64,000 nt of DNA from Lonicera japonica (GCA_021464415.1 JAKCWG010000107.1:1-64000), one strand, 5' to 3'. Shown: positions 46,421-58,210, counted from the first letter of the stretch. A program made the numbers and translations. The notes: generated by a model from the letters alone, not told the origin.

Positions 46421-47151
46421 TAGGAATGGCAACGGGACGGTTTCGCTTAAACTCGAAACCGAACTGCATTTTTTTGTCCCGAACCAAAACCGCATCAAAA
46501 CTGCAACGATTTTTTTTTAAAATCGAAACCGCCCTAGGTTAATTTATGGTTAATCGAATCCAAACCACCCCTCCCCGAATATATGAATTACGAGTCAGAT
46601 TGGTCGGGTCACCCCGCCCCGTCCCGAATAACCATTATTTTAAATTAAAAACATATTTTAAACATTAAATCTGGACACACAATATTTTTATTGTTTTCGA
46701 TTATATGTGTACATTATTTGTTAGCTTTGTGTGAAGTAACACACATAGTTAGGGTTTAAAGAAATAGGGCAAACATAATTACTACAGCCCAGTCTGTTTC
46801 ACTTGTGATTTTTTTTATATTTCTATTTTTTTTTTCATTCGACAATTGCAGGAACCCAGATTTGGAATTCTAACTATCTAAGTAACATTCAATCAAAATC
46901 ACAACTTTTTAGGGTTAGGTTTTTGTTAGAAAATAGAAACATATATATATATACTTTTATATTAAATAAATATTTTTATATTATATATATATTCAATGCA
47001 GTTCGGGGTTCTTTTAAGAAGATAAAAACCGAATCCGCAATGATTTTTTTGTTTAAACTTGAAACTGAACCGGCTTTAAAAAACCACCCCGTAACTGCTC
47101 CAAACAGATCGGTTCAGTAACCTGGAGGGTTGGTTTTTTTTACCACCCCTA
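46421..47151. mobile_element. hAT-like non-autonomous element with 8-bp target duplication
   Basis: The left terminus TAGGAATGGCAACGGG and the right terminus (minus) TAGGGGTGGTAAAAAAAACC form short inverted ends. Flanks are CACAAAGG (46413-46420) and CATAAAGG (47152-47159), 7 of 8 identical. The 8-base duplication and the TAGGG-type end are typical of hAT. Internal sequence repeats GAAACCG/CGGTTT words in both halves. No transposase ORF. Confidence 0.75.
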
Positions 47152-47379
47152 CATAAAGGCTAGTAGTCTTTAATTAAACTCTTTATGATTGCCATTGGCA
47201 GTCATAAATAACATTAACATTTGTGATTGACAATCACAAATTTAGTGAAGTGTAACGTACGTATACCTGTTTTTGGTATAATGTTCGGTGGTGGTTATCG
47301 ATCTTCTCCCTGTATAAATCATCCATGCAATTTTTTTTTATATATATATAAAATTATCTATTTATCGCTACAAATGGGA

Positions 47380-48046
47380 TGACGCGAACCCGGATCGTCT
47401 TTTTTAGCCAGGTTAGTGGATCCTCAACCCTTGAACTACAAACGTAGCAAGAACCTTGGAATACGTCGAAAGATGGAAGGCGGAAACCTCAACCCAACGC
47501 TTAAAGAAGCGCGAACCTCGGTATAGTCGAAGACGCCACAATCAATTGGTGGAGAATTGATTGATAAGTCAAGAACAATTGAATTAATCAATTCAACATG
47601 TTCAACATGTTCTTAGAGAACACAAAGAGAAAACTCTCAATATTATTAATCATCAAAGCTTCATCATAAAACAATAATGTGCCTCCTTTAAATAGGAGTA
47701 ATCAAAGCCCTAATCCTAATTTCAAAAGGAAACTATTTCCTACCTAGAAAAGGAAAATAATAACTCCTAGAATATTCCTAACACAATAAGGAAAATAATA
47801 ATAAATAATAAGGAAACTTATTCGAAAAGGAAACTACTAATCTAATTCCTAATTGAATAATAAAATAAGACAACTAAAATAAACTCCTAAATAATTAAGG
47901 AAATAATATAGGAGTCTTGAAATTCTATGGAATTCCTTTTGAATTTCCATGCTCTATCCTTATAATTCATCAGGTGTGGATCATCATTTAGAATGCCACG
48001 AACCACCATGGTTGAATAGAAATTGGAGCTAGACCGGATCATATCA
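47380..48046 (-). repeat. 3' LTR of the 47.4-50.4 kb element
   Basis: TGACGCGAACC to GATCATATCA. It encodes the last about 53 codons of the internal ORF. It contains TCAATT/AATTGA inverted words near 47540-47600. Confidence 0.9.
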
Positions 48047-48957
48047 TACCCCTCTTCTTCAAGAAGATTCGTCCTCGAATCTTTGCTATGCATTGCTTGA
48101 TTCAACCCACATCTACTAGTTTGATGCTTGGCATTCTTTGACAAGCGGAATTCATCGAACTTGAGGCCATGCTTCAACTTGATTAACTTTAGTTCATTGA
48201 AGAAACTTTCCGGCTGATAATTCAGATGGAAATCATACTTGTCCACACAATTGAAGTCAATATGCTCCACATCATCAACTTTCAAAATACTTTCCTTTTG
48301 TAACTTCATTTGATCTTCATGAGCTTGCTTAGATGGCAATGGAACTAGAGTAATAGTAGTTGAAGTCTCTTGATTGTCGACTCGTCCCTCAACTAGAATC
48401 GATCTGCTTTCCTCGATGTAATTCTCTTCAACTTGCACTATAACTTCTTCATCTTCTACTTCTTGCAAACTTGGAACTACACCTTCTTCAGCTGTCACTT
48501 CAATTTCCTCGATCTCATCGGTTTCCGACTTATTCTCTGATAGTGGCGTAGATATGGTTGGCTTTTCCTCCTCTTTACAATGATTTAATTCGCAAGAGGA
48601 TGCATTCGGACTTGGCTCTTCACTGCCCCTCATATGGAATTCAAGATAAGCCTCCATCATCTTTCCTAATTTATGCCATTCTTCGAGATCATTCAAAGGA
48701 GTCTTCTTCTTGATGCTACCGATATTATTGTCTCGAACCCGGCTTTCTCCAACCTCACCACCATGTCTTCTATTAGTAACACCCGAATCCCATTCATCTT
48801 CAAATTTAACTTTACGAGGCTGACTTTTAAATTTCTCTTTAGGAGCTTTATTCAACCGCATGCGCCGTTCAATCTCTAATTGCGTTAATCGCGCACTATC
48901 GCGTTTAATCTCCTCTTGAAGCCACCTTCCTCCTTGTTCAAAATTTAGACAAGACAT
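47887..48957 (-). CDS. 356-codon ORF of unknown function, running into the LTR
   Basis: It starts at Met 48957 (MSCLNFEQGGRWLQEEIK) and ends at 47887 inside the 3' LTR. Visible features: a basic N-terminal third (RRMRLNKAPKEKFKSQPRK), a long acidic Glu/Val-rich middle (about 125-200), and RTNLLEEEGYD near the LTR junction, which corresponds to the FEDE-type 3' end of gypsy pol just before the PPT. I see no CCHC knuckle, protease, RT or integrase motif. It may be a captured or strongly rearranged gag-like ORF. The open frame in a nearly identical LTR pair suggests recent activity or recent origin; translation is not shown. Confidence 0.5.
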   Translation of the reverse strand: MSCLNFEQGGRWLQEEIKRDSARLTQLEIERRMRLNKAPKEKFKSQPRKVKFEDEWDSGVTNRRHGGEVGESRVRDNNIGSIKKKTPLNDLEEWHKLGKMMEAYLEFHMRGSEEPSPNASSCELNHCKEEEKPTISTPLSENKSETDEIEEIEVTAEEGVVPSLQEVEDEEVIVQVEENYIEESRSILVEGRVDNQETSTTITLVPLPSKQAHEDQMKLQKESILKVDDVEHIDFNCVDKYDFHLNYQPESFFNELKLIKLKHGLKFDEFRLSKNAKHQTSRCGLNQAMHSKDSRTNLLEEEGYDMIRSSSNFYSTMVVRGILNDDPHLMNYKDRAWKFKRNSIEFQDSYIISLII

Positions 48958-49783
48958 ACTTGCTGCAAAACAAAGATTAGTGCAATAAAGATAATCCTCA
49001 CCACACTCCCTTTCGTGTTTCGCTCAAGTATCACACAAATTTTTTTTCCTCTCGTGTTTGTCACTCAAGTAATAATAAAACCTCACAATTTTTCTCTTTG
49101 GAACCCTAAAACAAGTTGAACAAATTCCAATCTTTCCGCAATATTCTCCAATAAAACCATTCAAGAATCAACCAATCAATTATGAATTGGAATATTAACC
49201 AAGGGTCACACTCAAGAACAACCAAAAACGAATCAAGAACGAACAAGAATGATTAAGATGACTAAGACCAACTTTAAGATATATTGGTTTGATTATCTAC
49301 TTGATGGATTAACAAATCTAACAATCAATAATAATCAAACTCTAATGATGAATCAACAATTTCTAGGGTTTTAACAATAAGCTCAACTAAAGATCATAAC
49401 TCTAGCAAGAATGAATTTCAAATCGAATACTAGGATGCTAGAATTATCAATCAACAAATAGAATAGAAACCCTACCAATAATCAAAATTTGATACTAGGG
49501 TTCTTCCAACAAAGAAAATAAAAAAAAAAAAGTTTTTTTTTTCCAGAAATTACTGTTCACGCGGCACTGTTCATGCGATTACTATTCACGCAGCACTGTT
49601 CATCGACACTGTTCATCGGCACTGTTCACCGTTTTTTTTTCTGAATCTATAAACCCTAACACAATTTTTTTGGAATAAGATTAACAAGAATAAAGATCTA
49701 GGGTTTCAAGAATCTACTACGAAATTGAAAGAACAAGAAACTAAGATAGAAAACCTGGATAGAAAAGTCTGCTCTGATACCAA
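48958..49783 (-). other. Leader between PBS and ORF, with ACTGTTCA repeats
   Basis: No coding sequence. At 49552-49634 about six copies of an ACTGTTCA(C/T)-type unit occur (CACTGTTCATCG the best form). The PBS is at 49768-49783. Confidence 0.7.
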
Positions 49784-50436
49784 TGACGCGAACCCGGATC
49801 GTTTTTTCTAGCCAGGTTAATGGATCCTCAACCCTTGAACTACAAACGTAGCAAGAACCTTGGAATACGTCGAAAGATGGAAGGCGAAAACCTCAACCCA
49901 ATGCTTAGCGCGAACCTCGGTATAGTCGAAGACGCCACAATCAATTGGTGGAGAATTGATTGATAAGTCAAGAACAATTGAATTAATCAATTCAACATGT
50001 TCTTAGAGAACACAAAGAGAAAACTCTCAATATTATTAATCATCAAAGCTTCATCATAAAACAATAATGTGCCTCTTTTAAATAGGAGTAATCAAAGCCC
50101 TAATCCTAATTCCAAAAGGAAACTATTTCCTACCTAGAAAAGGAAAATAATAACTCCTAGAATATTCCTAACACAATAAGAAAAATAATAATAAATAATA
50201 AGGAAACTTATTCAAAAAGGAAACTACTAATCTAATTCCTAATTGAATAATAAAATAAGACAACTAAAATAAACTCCTAAATAATTAAGGAAATAATATA
50301 GGAGTCTTGAAATTCTATGGAATTCCTTTTGAATTTCCATGCTCTATCCTTATAATTCATCAGGTGTGGATCATCATTTAGAATGCCACGAACCACCATG
50401 GTTGAATAGAAATTGGAGCTAGACCGGATCATATCA
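49784..50436 (-). repeat. 5' LTR of the 47.4-50.4 kb element
   Basis: 653 bp, next to the tRNA-Met PBS. The ORF tail frame (50436-50277) is kept open as in the partner LTR. Confidence 0.9.
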
Positions 50437-50443
50437 AATGGGA

Positions 50444-50571
50444 ATTCATTCTTCTTCTTTTTTGGTTTAAGTAAGGAAATCTTTTTTTTATATACGTCCA
50501 TGTGTGTCCTAGAAACAAATTAAAAGTAGTCGTGCCATATTATAAGTTTTCCTGAAACTCATGTGAATTAA

Positions 50572-50602
<31 letters not shown>

Positions 50603-51343
50603 CTTTTTATAAACCTATCCATGCAATATGTATCTTGTGTGATATATAAATAAATTACAAAATCTTGAGTTAAATAATTTGCAGAACGTAATAAAAGGTT
50701 TCCCTACGAGCATATATATATATATATATATATAACAATCATACAGGACATAAGTATACTTTTATTTGATTAAAATAGTCTTATTTGTATATAATAATTT
50801 TGATACTGTAGGAATTGAGTTATTGAAATAAACTTAGAAATTTTATAAGCAACTCATAATCCTATTTGCCAATAGTTAGTAGATTTTGGTGTGAGTTTAT
50901 TAGCTCACTTTCTTTTACGATTAGATATTGGAAGATAGTCCTTTTACGATTAAAACTTGGAAGCTAATATTTTTACTATTAGGACTTGGTTTTGGTCGTA
51001 GGATTAATAGTATAAATATGGTCTTATTTATTCTTTGTAATTATCAGACAATTGTTTCAAAATTTCAAGGAATATCTAAAGATGAAGTTCTAGAGGTTAA
51101 GAGAGGATGTTTTAGAATATTTTTACTCAAGTTTTAATCCAATCATCAATAAAGTTCTATTACCTGGTGGAGTGCAGCACTGTTGATACCACATTATCTA
51201 CTTGTGTTTGTTGGTGAGTGTTTCTTATTTGTTCTCCATTATTATTGTGTAGCTTTCAGTGCGTGGTAACTTTAATTGCAGTAACGTGTTGCTTCTTACG
51301 ATTCCTCTACATTGTGTTAGTAGCTTCATTTAGTTAGGGTTTT
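50444..51343 (+). repeat. Copia-type LTR, older, with TATA and AATAAA signals
   Basis: 50604-50932 matches 14400-14482 plus 19236-19479. Further right, GTATAAATATGG (about 51010) and TCAATAAAG (about 51148) look like an LTR promoter and polyadenylation signal, and a PBS-like ATTGGTATTAAAAGG follows at 51354. The left boundary is uncertain. A TTC-repeat sits at 50573-50605. Confidence 0.55.
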
Positions 51344-51400
51344 AGCCAGCAAATTGGTATTAAAAGGATAGGTTCGGGTTAGGGTTTTAGGTATTAAATT

Positions 51401-52440
51401 GTATGGTCAAGTTAAAGAAGCTTTGTGGTTATCAAAGATGTCTACCGAATGTGATTAACAGAAAACAGACACACAATAGGAGGAGATTAAAGCATCTCAG
51501 GTTAAGATGACTGCAAGTTATGATGTTATGAATTTCAACGAATGAAATATAAATTTCGGCATGTGGCAATGTCAAATGAGCGATATTCTCATCCAACAAA
51601 GGTTACACAAAGATTTAGTTAGAATGTCCACCAAGCTCATTTCACGGTTAAACGCTGATTGAAAAAATACGGTCTACAGGCACGTAGCACTATCCGGTTG
51701 AATGTAGCTCAAAAGGTTGAATACTACATCATGAATGAGACGTTAGCGCTTAGTATATGGAATAAGCTCATGGTCAAGTATATGACAAAGACAATCAATA
51801 ATCATGTATATTTCAAGAATAAGCTTTTTTGGTTTGACTAGACTAGGGGTACATTGATGAGCGACCACATCAACGATTTTAGCAAGATTATCTCAGGTCT
51901 TGAAGTCTTGGAAGTCTATGTTGATGATGAGGATAAGGCTATTATGCTATTAAATTCACTCCTAGAGTCTTGTGAGTACATTAGCACCACATTACTCTAT
52001 CAGAAGGAAAATGTTACTTATGATGGAGTAACAGTGGCACTATTAGCCAAAAAGAAAGAGCTAAGAAGAATGGTGATACTTAATCATAAGCATTAGTGGC
52101 TTGGGGGAGGTGTGAGAGAAGGTAGCAGGAAAGACGAGGAAGGTTTCGTTCAAAGTCCTAACCTAAGGACTCCAAATGAATGTTTCATATGCAAGCAAAA
52201 GGAACATTAAAAGAGGAATTGTCCTTTACTTAAAGGCGGTGAGAAGAAAAAATTAACAGAGACAGTTAGCATGGTTACTTCAAGTGGGGAAGACTTCGAG
52301 AGTATGTTGGTGGTGACTCTAAGCATTAGGTCTACGAGTGATTGTTACTTGGATAGCGAGTGTTGTTACCATATGTGCTTCATAAAATATTTTTTTATAC
52401 ATTAAAGGAGGTACAAGGCCGAAAGATTTTTATAAGCATC
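51401..52440 (+). pseudogene. Copia gag and start of protease, decayed
   Basis: UBN2-type gag pieces: 51540-51640 (FGMWQCQMSDILIQQ), 51659-51841 (WNKLMVKYMTKTINN), and 51854-52096 starting SDHINDFSKIISGL, with the LLNSLLESCEYI region. A knuckle remnant CFICKQKEH is followed by a stop (about 52180-52215). Then YLDSECCYHMC marks the protease/pre-integrase segment, with E for the usual G. The coding stops at the LTR relic beginning near 52463. Many stops and frameshifts. Confidence 0.75.
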
Positions 52441-52462
52441 GACCATCCATGTTAGACAATGG

Positions 52463-54478
52463 TGTGAACTCCTCATTTTGCGACCCTCGCAAGAATTTCG
52501 ATCTCTAAAGAAATGAACACTCATGCATGCAAAATCATTCCTAGATACATATATACTATTTACATGTGATACAGGTCAAACAAGGAAGCCAAAAGGTAGG
52601 ACGCCTGGACGAGAAGTTACGAAAATTATCAGAAACTGCCAAAACCGGTAACCACCAAAACTTCTGGAAATTTGTGAAATGAGAGTTTCCCATTTCTGAT
52701 CATCCTTAAACTTTGAAGGTTGTTATAAATTTCCATAAGGAGCAACATAACTGAAAATAAACTCGATCTGACGGCCGAATCTCAAAAAATTCAGAAAATT
52801 AGGAGTTTACTTTGGGTAATCAAAAGGTGACCTTCTCGAAGTCCAAATGAGCTCAAATTTGGTTAGTAGACAATGTATATAATGAGGAATAAAATAATGA
52901 AAAAATTAGATTTATCCAATAAGCCGTTTGATGGGAATTGAAGAAAACCGCCCATGGACAAACACCCCTAAAGGTGTGTCCACACGAAACATAAGGTGTG
53001 TGTCGTGTAGACACACTTATAGGGGTTTATGTCCGCGGTCTTTTGGGAAATTTTTGGAGGGCTTATACTTTATCTTTCACCTCCTAAATCAAGTTATCAT
53101 TATCATCATCTTCATCCTCTTTCCTCCATTGATGTGGGTTTGAGCTCGGATTTGGGGATTATATGATCCGCTGATGATCCGCTTGATTCGACTCACCTAG
53201 CTCGAGGTTCTAGTGTGGTTGAGGTGGGAACCTACTTCTAGAACTCATTTTCTTTCCTATTATTATTGGATTCCATTTCTATGTCAAGTTATTATAACCT
53301 AGATTATATACGCATATGGATTTTGTGACTATATGATGAAATTGAGTCTTATGGTTAGAATTGATGGCTCTAATAGCCTTATGGTTACTTGAATAACCTA
53401 TTTTATCAAGAAGCTCTACTAAATGCCTTAATCGAACTACAAAACCACCTAAAACTTATTCTATTTCATTCACTACTTATTGAAAAGCCTATTAATCTCG
53501 TAATTGGTTTAAATCAGAGATTTCTTCTATGAAATACCTATCATGGATTATTAGATTATTTGGGATGTTGTTTAGACAGGATTCCCTTTGTCGCTCGAAC
53601 TATTGTTGACACTTACTATTTATGATTATGTGCTTATATACACATATGCTTGAATATGGTACACTCGCCTTGTTACGAGCCTGTAGACGATTATACTGAT
53701 ATTGTTATTCTAGCACCAGTCCATGATGGTCCTAGGTTTGGTCTTGTTGGACGGGGCTGGAAGTTGGAACACAATCTCCTAGGTGCAAGACCCAAAACGG
53801 TGCACGGAGACAATCGAGAGGCTCTGCTGCCACGTGCGTGAAAGGCCACGAAACGCAGACCTGGTGGTACGCATGGATAGTGGCTAGGAACATTGAAATT
53901 ACAGTCTTGGGCCGGTGAGATTATACCATGGTTGCTATTTACTCAAGGGGCGCCATTACCATATTATTCCACTGCTTTCCATTCATTATTTTATTGTTCG
54001 CTTATATTCGTATAGTTCCCACTGAGTCCTTTCGACTCACTCTTTCCTCCTTTTACAGGTACTTCAGCGGGTTCCTCAGGGAAGGGTAAAGGGAATGACA
54101 CATCATCCTAGGTTGCCTCTGTTACTTTTCTTAATGTAGGGTCTTTCGCTTATGAAAGACTACTGGTCATCAAGTTATGGTAGTTTATTTACATACTACT
54201 TATTTACTAGTGATTATGTTTGTGAGGACAGTTCTAGTGTACTTGTTGGGACCTCTTTGGGAGCTTGTTTGTTTGTAAAGATTGCTTTGATGTAAGACTT
54301 GGATTATTCTAGTTTACACAGGTTATCTATGTACATGTTTAACTTGTGTACCCCATATGTGTTTTTGTTCACTGTGGTTTTGTATGGATACTTTTTAGTC
54401 ATCTATAGTCAGCGTACGGTTCTTGTGATTACTCCTATCCAGGAGGGTGATTCTCATAATAGGATTTGGGGTGTCACA
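52463..54478 (-). repeat. Gypsy LTR relic, inverted relative to the 54.7 kb solo LTR
   Basis: Its reverse complement aligns with 54676-56723 along its length (for example the CTAGCTCGAGGTTCTA region at about 53197 against TAGAACCTCGAGCTAG-like at 55924, and GACCTGGTGGTACGCATGGATAGTGG near 53860 against 55263). The right end GGGTGTCACA mirrors TGTGACGCC. No matching target duplication (AATGG and CCGGG). It lies between copia and gypsy gag remnants. A strong hairpin lies at 52946-53036. Confidence 0.7.
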
Positions 54479-54675
54479 CCGGGTCCTCACCAGAGAACCA
54501 ATTTTCAATATCCACAAGAACAAGGGTCCGCACCTAGCCGAGGGTTCGTTAACCAAACTCGGAATACTGCGAGAACCATAGATCGAAGTTTCACTCGCCT
54601 TCCAGCCTCATTGAGCGAGACTTTGGCTGCGCTTTAAGAAAGTGGAATCATACAGCCATTAGCTCCCAGGGCTCC

Positions 54676-56723
54676 TGTGACGCCTCAAATCCCGTTATGA
54701 GAATTATCTTCGGGATCTAGTTAATCACGGAAACCGACGCTGACGGTGGTTAACTAAATGAAGATCCATGCAGAACAATAATAGCCTAAGACTAATAAAA
54801 CATTCAAGCTAAACCTATACATAGATAACATGTTTAAACGTGTATAATCCGAGTCTTATATAAAGGCAATTCACAAACAAACAAGCCCCCAACGGGGTCC
54901 CAACACAAACACACTAAAAGTATTCTCATAAAACATAATTACTAACATATAAGTAGCATGTAAATAAACTATTAAAACTTGGCGGGCAATGATCTTTCAT
55001 ATAGGAAAGACCCTACATTTAGTAAAGGTAACAGAGGCAGCCTAAAATGATGCGTCCTTCTCTTTACCCTTTCCTAAGGAGCCCGCTAAAGTACCTATAA
55101 AAGAAGGAAAGAGAGAGTCGAAAGGACTCAGTGGGAACTATACGAACATATATACACAGAGATAGAAAATGGAAAGCATTGGAATTATATAGTAATTAAA
55201 CTCCCTTAGATGAATAACTTCTATGGTACAATTCCACCGGCCTAAAACTCTAATCCCAGAAATCCTGACCACTATCCATGCGTACAACCAGGTCTGCATT
55301 TCGTAACCTTTCACCCACGCGGCAGCAGGGCCTCTCGATCATTTTCGTGCGTGATTTCGGGTCTTGCACCTAAGAGACTGTGTCCCATTGTCCGGATCCA
55401 TCCAACGAGACCAAACCTAGGACCACCGTGGACTAGCGCTAGTATATCATATCCATATAATCGTCTACAGGCCCATTAATAGGCAATTGTATCATAAACA
55501 GGCACAGGTATATATATCTAATTATGTTCTAAGTACTAACAATAGTGGAAATTCCATACAAGCTGTATTCCAAGTAACTAAATAATCCATGATAGGTGTT
55601 TTGTAGAGGAAATCTTCAATTTGGACTAACTATGTGGTTAATAGGCTTTTTGTCAAGGAGTGTATGAGATAGAATAAGGTCAAGGTAGTTTTATAGTAGT
55701 TCAATCAAGAAATTAGTAGAGGTTTCTAGTTAAATATGTTATACAAGTAACAATAAGGTTATTGGAACCATCAATTCCAATAATAAGACTCTATCTCATC
55801 ATTTACCCACAAGACCCATATATATATATATAACCTAGGTTTCTAATAACTTTATATAAGTGGATTTGAACAATAATAAGAAAGGAAATGAGTTTAAGGA
55901 GTAGGTTCCCACCTTGATAATGTTAGAACCTCGAGCTAGAAGGGTTGGATTGAGCCGAATGTCGCCAAACCTTAAAATCCCCAAACTTGAGCTTGGATCC
56001 ACATTAATGGAGGAAGGAGGATGAAAAAGATGAAGATGGAACCTTGATTTGGTACGATAGAGAGAGGGAAAATCACCTGAGGAACCTTCCCGGAAGAGCT
56101 CTTGCTTCTCTCTCTAACTCTCTCATAGCTTAACTCAGAAATGAGAATGAAATGGGAAAGGCTCGACTTAATATAATTAAGTCGGTGCCCAGGTCAGTAG
56201 GCCGAACCGGTACGCCCTTTTTGGGGACCGGTCCACAGTCCTTAATCCTCCCCAATCCTAAAGGTCGAACCGGTATGGCCAAATCCCAGACTGGTCTGCG
56301 TAGAAAACTTGCCCTAAATAGGTTTTGGCAATTTTGTAACTTCGTGCGCATTTTTCAGTATCAAGGAATGGAAATTGGGTTCTGGCCAAAACATTAAAGT
56401 TTTAGGTTATCGAAATACCTTTCTAACCGGGCAAACGGGGACTCGTTTGGACTTCGAACGAAGAACTCATGCCATTCATAAAACAAGGACACTAATTTGC
56501 CGGCAAAGCTAAAATGAGTTAGTTTTAAACTAATCCTTACCCGAACCATAAAAATCACTCAACAACCACAACATGGAGATACATAGCATTAATATAACAT
56601 ACAAGAAGTTCTCAACTCATCCCATCTTCTTAAACAAATAGGTTACCAATATTCGAAGTTCAAATTAAATCTTAATTGAGACGAAAATTGAAATGAGACG
56701 AGATAAAATTATGAGGTGTTACA
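54676..56723 (-). repeat. Solo LTR with target duplication GCTCC
   Basis: TGTGACGCCTC...GAGGTGTTACA, 2048 bp, flanked by GCTCC at 54671-54675 and 56724-56728. Ends resemble the LARD-like LTR (TGTGACGCCCC...GTATTACA), so the families are related. Minus-strand TATA-like TAATTATATTAA is at about 56169-56180, with a palindrome array at 56206-56295 upstream of it. Confidence 0.92.
56206..56295. promoter_or_regulatory. ACCGGT palindrome array in U3
   Basis: ACCGGT cores start at 56206, 56227 and 56269, with ACTGGT at 56290: spacings 21, 42, 21, and 63 from pair to pair. The last is CAGACTGGTCTG, a 12-base palindrome except for C to T at the central CpG. The array lies about 25-115 bases upstream of the TATA-like box. 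The core is unrelated to that of the other families but the layout is the same. Confidence 0.5.
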
Positions 56724-57529
56724 GCTCCTCTCGATCCACTTCCCCCCAATTGGAACAATAACAAATGTTGTGAATACCATCAAGGCCCGAAACATCACAC
56801 TGATCGATGTATAGCTCTGAGACATGCTATTCAAAACTTAATTGAGGCAGGAAAAATCACTGATCCTGAAGCTCCGAATGTTGTGAAAAACCCGCTCCCC
56901 AACCATGGAGGGAGGGTTAATGCCTTGCTAGTTGGAAAAGCAGAAAATGATCTGGTTTCCCTAATCAAGCCAGTAAAGGGAAGGGAGTCCATGACATCTT
57001 ACTGCATTAAAAACAATGCAAACCAAGAATGGGTAAAGAAATGGGGAGAAGACTTGGAAACCATGTTCTGAGATATGATGAAAGAAACTCCGAAGATTTC
57101 AAAAAAGGCAGCATATGATCCCCATGTTAGCAAATGGACGCGAGAAATGAAAATACTACCAGGTCAAGGACTAGGCAAAAATAATCACGGCATTGCAGAA
57201 CCCATTATGATCAAGACTCAACTACACCGGCAAGGTTTGGGTTACCAGGAAGGGAAGGTAAAAATCAGCCAAGATACACCAGGTAGAAAATGGTCCATTT
57301 CAAGGAAGGTTACTCGGGCACATGTTAATGTAATTAGCTTCAATTGGTCAAAAGTAGCGTAAAAATTTGATTTAGTTAAAAAAAAGGTTTAGCCAGGTGG
57401 GTACAATAGCTCACCCGATCAGGAAAGGCTTACCAACCACAATAAAAAGAGAAGGAGGAAGAAAAGAAGGAGCTGGCTCAGCCAGAAAGAAGCCAAGTTG
57501 TCGATCAGTTAAAGAAAACCCATGCTAAC

Positions 57530-58200
57530 GACATTCAGTATAGTCAAATCCAACCAATTGATAGAGCAATCCAATTTACAGATAAGTTTCCTGATGAGAT
57601 CCTAGATAAAAACCAATTCTAGAGATTTTTAGGATCCTTTAATTACATCAGTGATTTTTATAAAGATTTTTGAAAACAATGCAAACCATTATTTGAATGG
57701 TTGAAAAGTAACCCTCCTCCTTAGATATCAATTCATACTTTCATTGTCCAGTACATTAAAAAGCATGTTAAGACATTGCCTTATCTTGGCATATTCAATC
57801 CATATGCTTTTAAGATTATTGAAATAGATGCCTCTAACATCGGATTTGGAAAAATACTCAAGCAAAAGCTAACCGCTACTTCACCAGAACGAATTGTTCA
57901 TTTTTATTCCAGCACATGGGATAATACACAAATTAATTATTCTACTACGAAAAAGGAAAATTTGTCATTAGTACTATGTAATAACAAAATTTAAAGTGAT
58001 TTATTAAACAAAATATTTTTAGTAAGAATTGATTGCAAATCAGCTAAATATGTTTTAGAAAAAAATGTTGAAACATTGCCTCTAAACAGATTTTTGCAAG
58101 ATGGCAATCCCTTTTAAGCAATTTTGATTTTGATATTGAATACATTAAAGGAAGTGAAATTTTATTCTAGATTACCTTACAAAGGAATTTCTCCAAACAG
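57530..58200 (+). pseudogene. Endogenous pararetrovirus RT-RNase H fragment (florendovirus-like)
   Basis: An old Caulimoviridae copy in the plant genome. The pieces read as the end of the polymerase RT domain and its RNase H: a FLG-type RT connection at about 57625, LPYLGIFNP and the RNase H start EIDAS at about 57826, then an INYSTTKKE segment at about 57930 and a DCKSAKYVLEK segment at about 58030. Stops occur near 57618, 57671, 57722 and 57992, and the frame shifts after about 58080. Upstream movement, coat and protease parts are absent. It is inactive. Florendovirus assignment is from resemblance and the gene order with the next entry. Confidence 0.7.
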
Positions 58201-58210
58201 AATCAAGTAA

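Larger units (their letters stand above)
47380..50436 (-). mobile_element. Non-autonomous LTR element with unfamiliar ORF
   Basis: LTRs 47380-48046 (667 bp) and 49784-50436 (653 bp) are nearly identical; the 14-base difference is two small indels (5 and 9). Ends are TGACGCG...ATATCA. AATGGGA flanks both sides (47373-47379, 50437-50443), longer than the usual 5. The PBS (minus TGGTATCAGAGCAGAC at 49768-49783) matches initiator tRNA-Met. The PPT (minus GAAGAAGAGGGGTA) adjoins 48046. The core has one ORF and no gag or pol domain. Confidence 0.88.
54479..57362 (+). pseudogene. Ty3/gypsy gag-protease remnant split by a solo LTR
   Basis: Coding pieces 54479-54675 and 56724-57362 join across the solo LTR. 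The first has SFTRLPASLSETLAAL, then a stop at 54635-54637. The second has PLPPNW and a zinc-knuckle variant CEYHQGPKHHTDRC (CX2HX4HX4C), then LRHAIQNLIEAGKI and KNPLPNH, typical of one gypsy gag lineage. Stops occur near 56818 and 57069. 57075-57362 has two glycine-rich blocks (GQGLGKNNHGIAEP, RQGLGYQ) like a G-patch, often found before protease/RT in such elements. No complete pol follows. Confidence 0.65.
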
